Shown piece after piece: positions 5,204 through 5,470 of a stretch of DNA of 5,470 bases; position 1 is the stretch's first letter; the number at the start of each line of letters is the position of its first letter. Location of the stretch: positions 1 through 5,470 of the forward strand of contig JAAUTM010000129.1 of the NCBI GenBank assembly GCA_012031455.1, read 5' to 3'. The DNA is from Phycisphaerales bacterium (lineage in GTDB: Bacteria > Planctomycetota > Phycisphaerae > Phycisphaerales > Phycisphaeraceae). A program made the position numbers and the translations under genes. The notes below the pieces were generated by a model. That model saw only the letters and a program-made list of their open reading frames with translations. It made no database searches and was not told the DNA's origin.

Positions 5204-5255
5204 CCGCAAAGTCGATTTTCTGTATTGGGCTGCATCCTGAGTGAATCCAACCCCC

Positions 5256-5347
5256 TCATAACCCGTGCCTCCGAGTCTCTGGCGGGTTAAGAGACTTTTT
5301 GCCAAAACGCACCCAATCACGGTCCGGGTTCGATGCTCCGGTTATGG
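5256..5347 (+). ncRNA. tRNA-like or structured RNA candidate (not a canonical tRNA)
   Basis: A T-arm-like segment, CCGGG-TTCGATG-CTCCG (5324-5340), has one mismatch and one G-T pair. It is followed immediately by GTTATGG, which pairs with TCATAAC at 5256-5262 like an acceptor stem, giving a span of 92 bases. The D-arm and anticodon arm are not in order: 12 bases separate the acceptor from the next stem, and no 7-base anticodon loop with T33 is visible. It may be a decayed or rearranged tRNA, another structured RNA, or coincidence. Confidence 0.2.
5274..5300 (+). terminator. Stem-loop with T-run (possible Rho-independent terminator)
   Basis: AGTCTCT (5274-5280) pairs with AGAGACT (5290-5296) around the loop GGCGGGTTA, followed at once by a T-run to 5300. 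A competing 7-bp stem, TAACCCG (5259-5265) with CGGGTTA (5283-5289), uses the loop of this hairpin, so the two structures exclude each other. No rightward gene is evident just upstream, so what it would terminate is unclear. Confidence 0.45.
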
Positions 5348-5423
5348 CCTCTCGTGCCGCACCGAGACCAGGCGAGATGGAAGACGTGTGTAAACCCTTG
5401 GCCGACAGTGCGTAGAAAGCAAC

Positions 5424-5453
5424 AACGCCGCCGAGGTCTCTCGACGGCGTTTT
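5424..5453 (+). terminator. Strong GC-rich hairpin with T tract (possibly bidirectional)
   Basis: AACGCCG (5424-5430) pairs with CGGCGTT (5445-5451), and the inner CGAG (5432-5435) pairs with CTCG (5440-5443) across one C/A mismatch, with loop GTCT. TTTT follows on the + strand. On the leftward strand the following bases are GTTGTTGCTTT, so it could also end a leftward transcript entering from beyond the window. It separates the recombinase region from what lies to the right. Confidence 0.65.
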
Positions 5454-5470
5454 GAGTTAACGGGTGGGCC

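Larger units (their letters stand above)
5161..5346. promoter_or_regulatory. Cluster of five GGTTA-core motifs upstream of the recombinase operon
   Basis: GGTTA occurs at 5161-5165, 5285-5289 and 5340-5344 on the + strand, and as its complement TAACC at 5201-5205 and 5259-5263. Three of the five extend to GGTTAT. Five copies in under 200 bases is well above the chance expectation (roughly 0.4 for a pentamer counted on both strands). They lie where operators or recombinase arm sites would be expected. This is the only large gene-free stretch next to the recombinase operon. Confidence 0.35.

Noticed and set aside
4933..5244. Rightward open frame of 103 codons
   Set aside because: It is antisense to the leader gene of the recombinase operon, and no ribosome binding site was found. 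Its last codons are used only as part of the direct-repeat hypothesis.
5333..5458. Rightward ORF of 41 codons (MLRLWPLVPHRDQARW start)
   Set aside because: It runs through the whole terminator hairpin, has arginine-rich composition and no ribosome binding site.
1..5470. CRISPR array or insertion-sequence ends
   Set aside because: I found no regularly spaced repeats and no terminal inverted repeats with a DDE transposase. The only recombinase is of the serine type.

Overview
The window looks like a bacterial accessory (mobile-element) region with GC-rich coding sequence. Several protein families remind me of Planctomycetota accessory DNA: the sigma-like protein, the DUF2924 + large serine recombinase pair, and the small TADERR-type leader protein. 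That taxonomic guess rests on remembered family resemblance and is not a search result. No housekeeping gene is present to anchor it.

Left half (1-2370). A sigma-70-like gene reads leftwards off the window edge (1-526). A 262-base intergenic region separates it from a rightward series of small genes. The first (789-1414) is an ImmA/IrrE-like metallopeptidase with HELSH and EDEAN motifs and a Cys-rich zinc-ribbon-like tail. It is followed by an Xis/MerR-like DNA-binding protein (about 1424-1853), a short Cys-containing ORF (1853-1972), and a ribbon-helix-helix-like protein (2088-2264). Their junctions are tightly packed (ATGA at 1411-1414, TAATG at 1851-1855), which suggests one operon. Almost every member, and the sigma gene, needs a one-base frame change to read through. 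The module is therefore either decaying or carries systematic single-base indels.

Right half (2371-5159). An apparently intact leftward four-gene operon: a small conserved-type leader protein, a DUF2924 protein, a 526-residue large serine recombinase with all expected catalytic motifs, and a small helix-turn-helix protein. The last three are joined by ATGA start/stop overlaps. This is a recognisable recombinase cassette whose small partners are poorly characterised.

Right margin (5160-5470). No convincing gene. It holds five GGTTA-core motifs in mixed orientation, a stem-loop with a T-run (5274-5300), a tRNA-like T-arm and acceptor pairing that does not fold as a whole tRNA, and a strong terminator hairpin (5424-5453). 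A 9-bp direct repeat, GCGTGATAA, lies just beyond each side of the recombinase operon (2359-2367 and 5195-5203). It is a candidate attachment or target-site repeat, although chance is not excluded.

Working model (inference): an intact recombinase cassette sits beside, or has inserted into, an older phage- or plasmid-like regulatory module (sigma-like factor, ImmA-like protease, small DNA-binding proteins) that is losing its reading frames.
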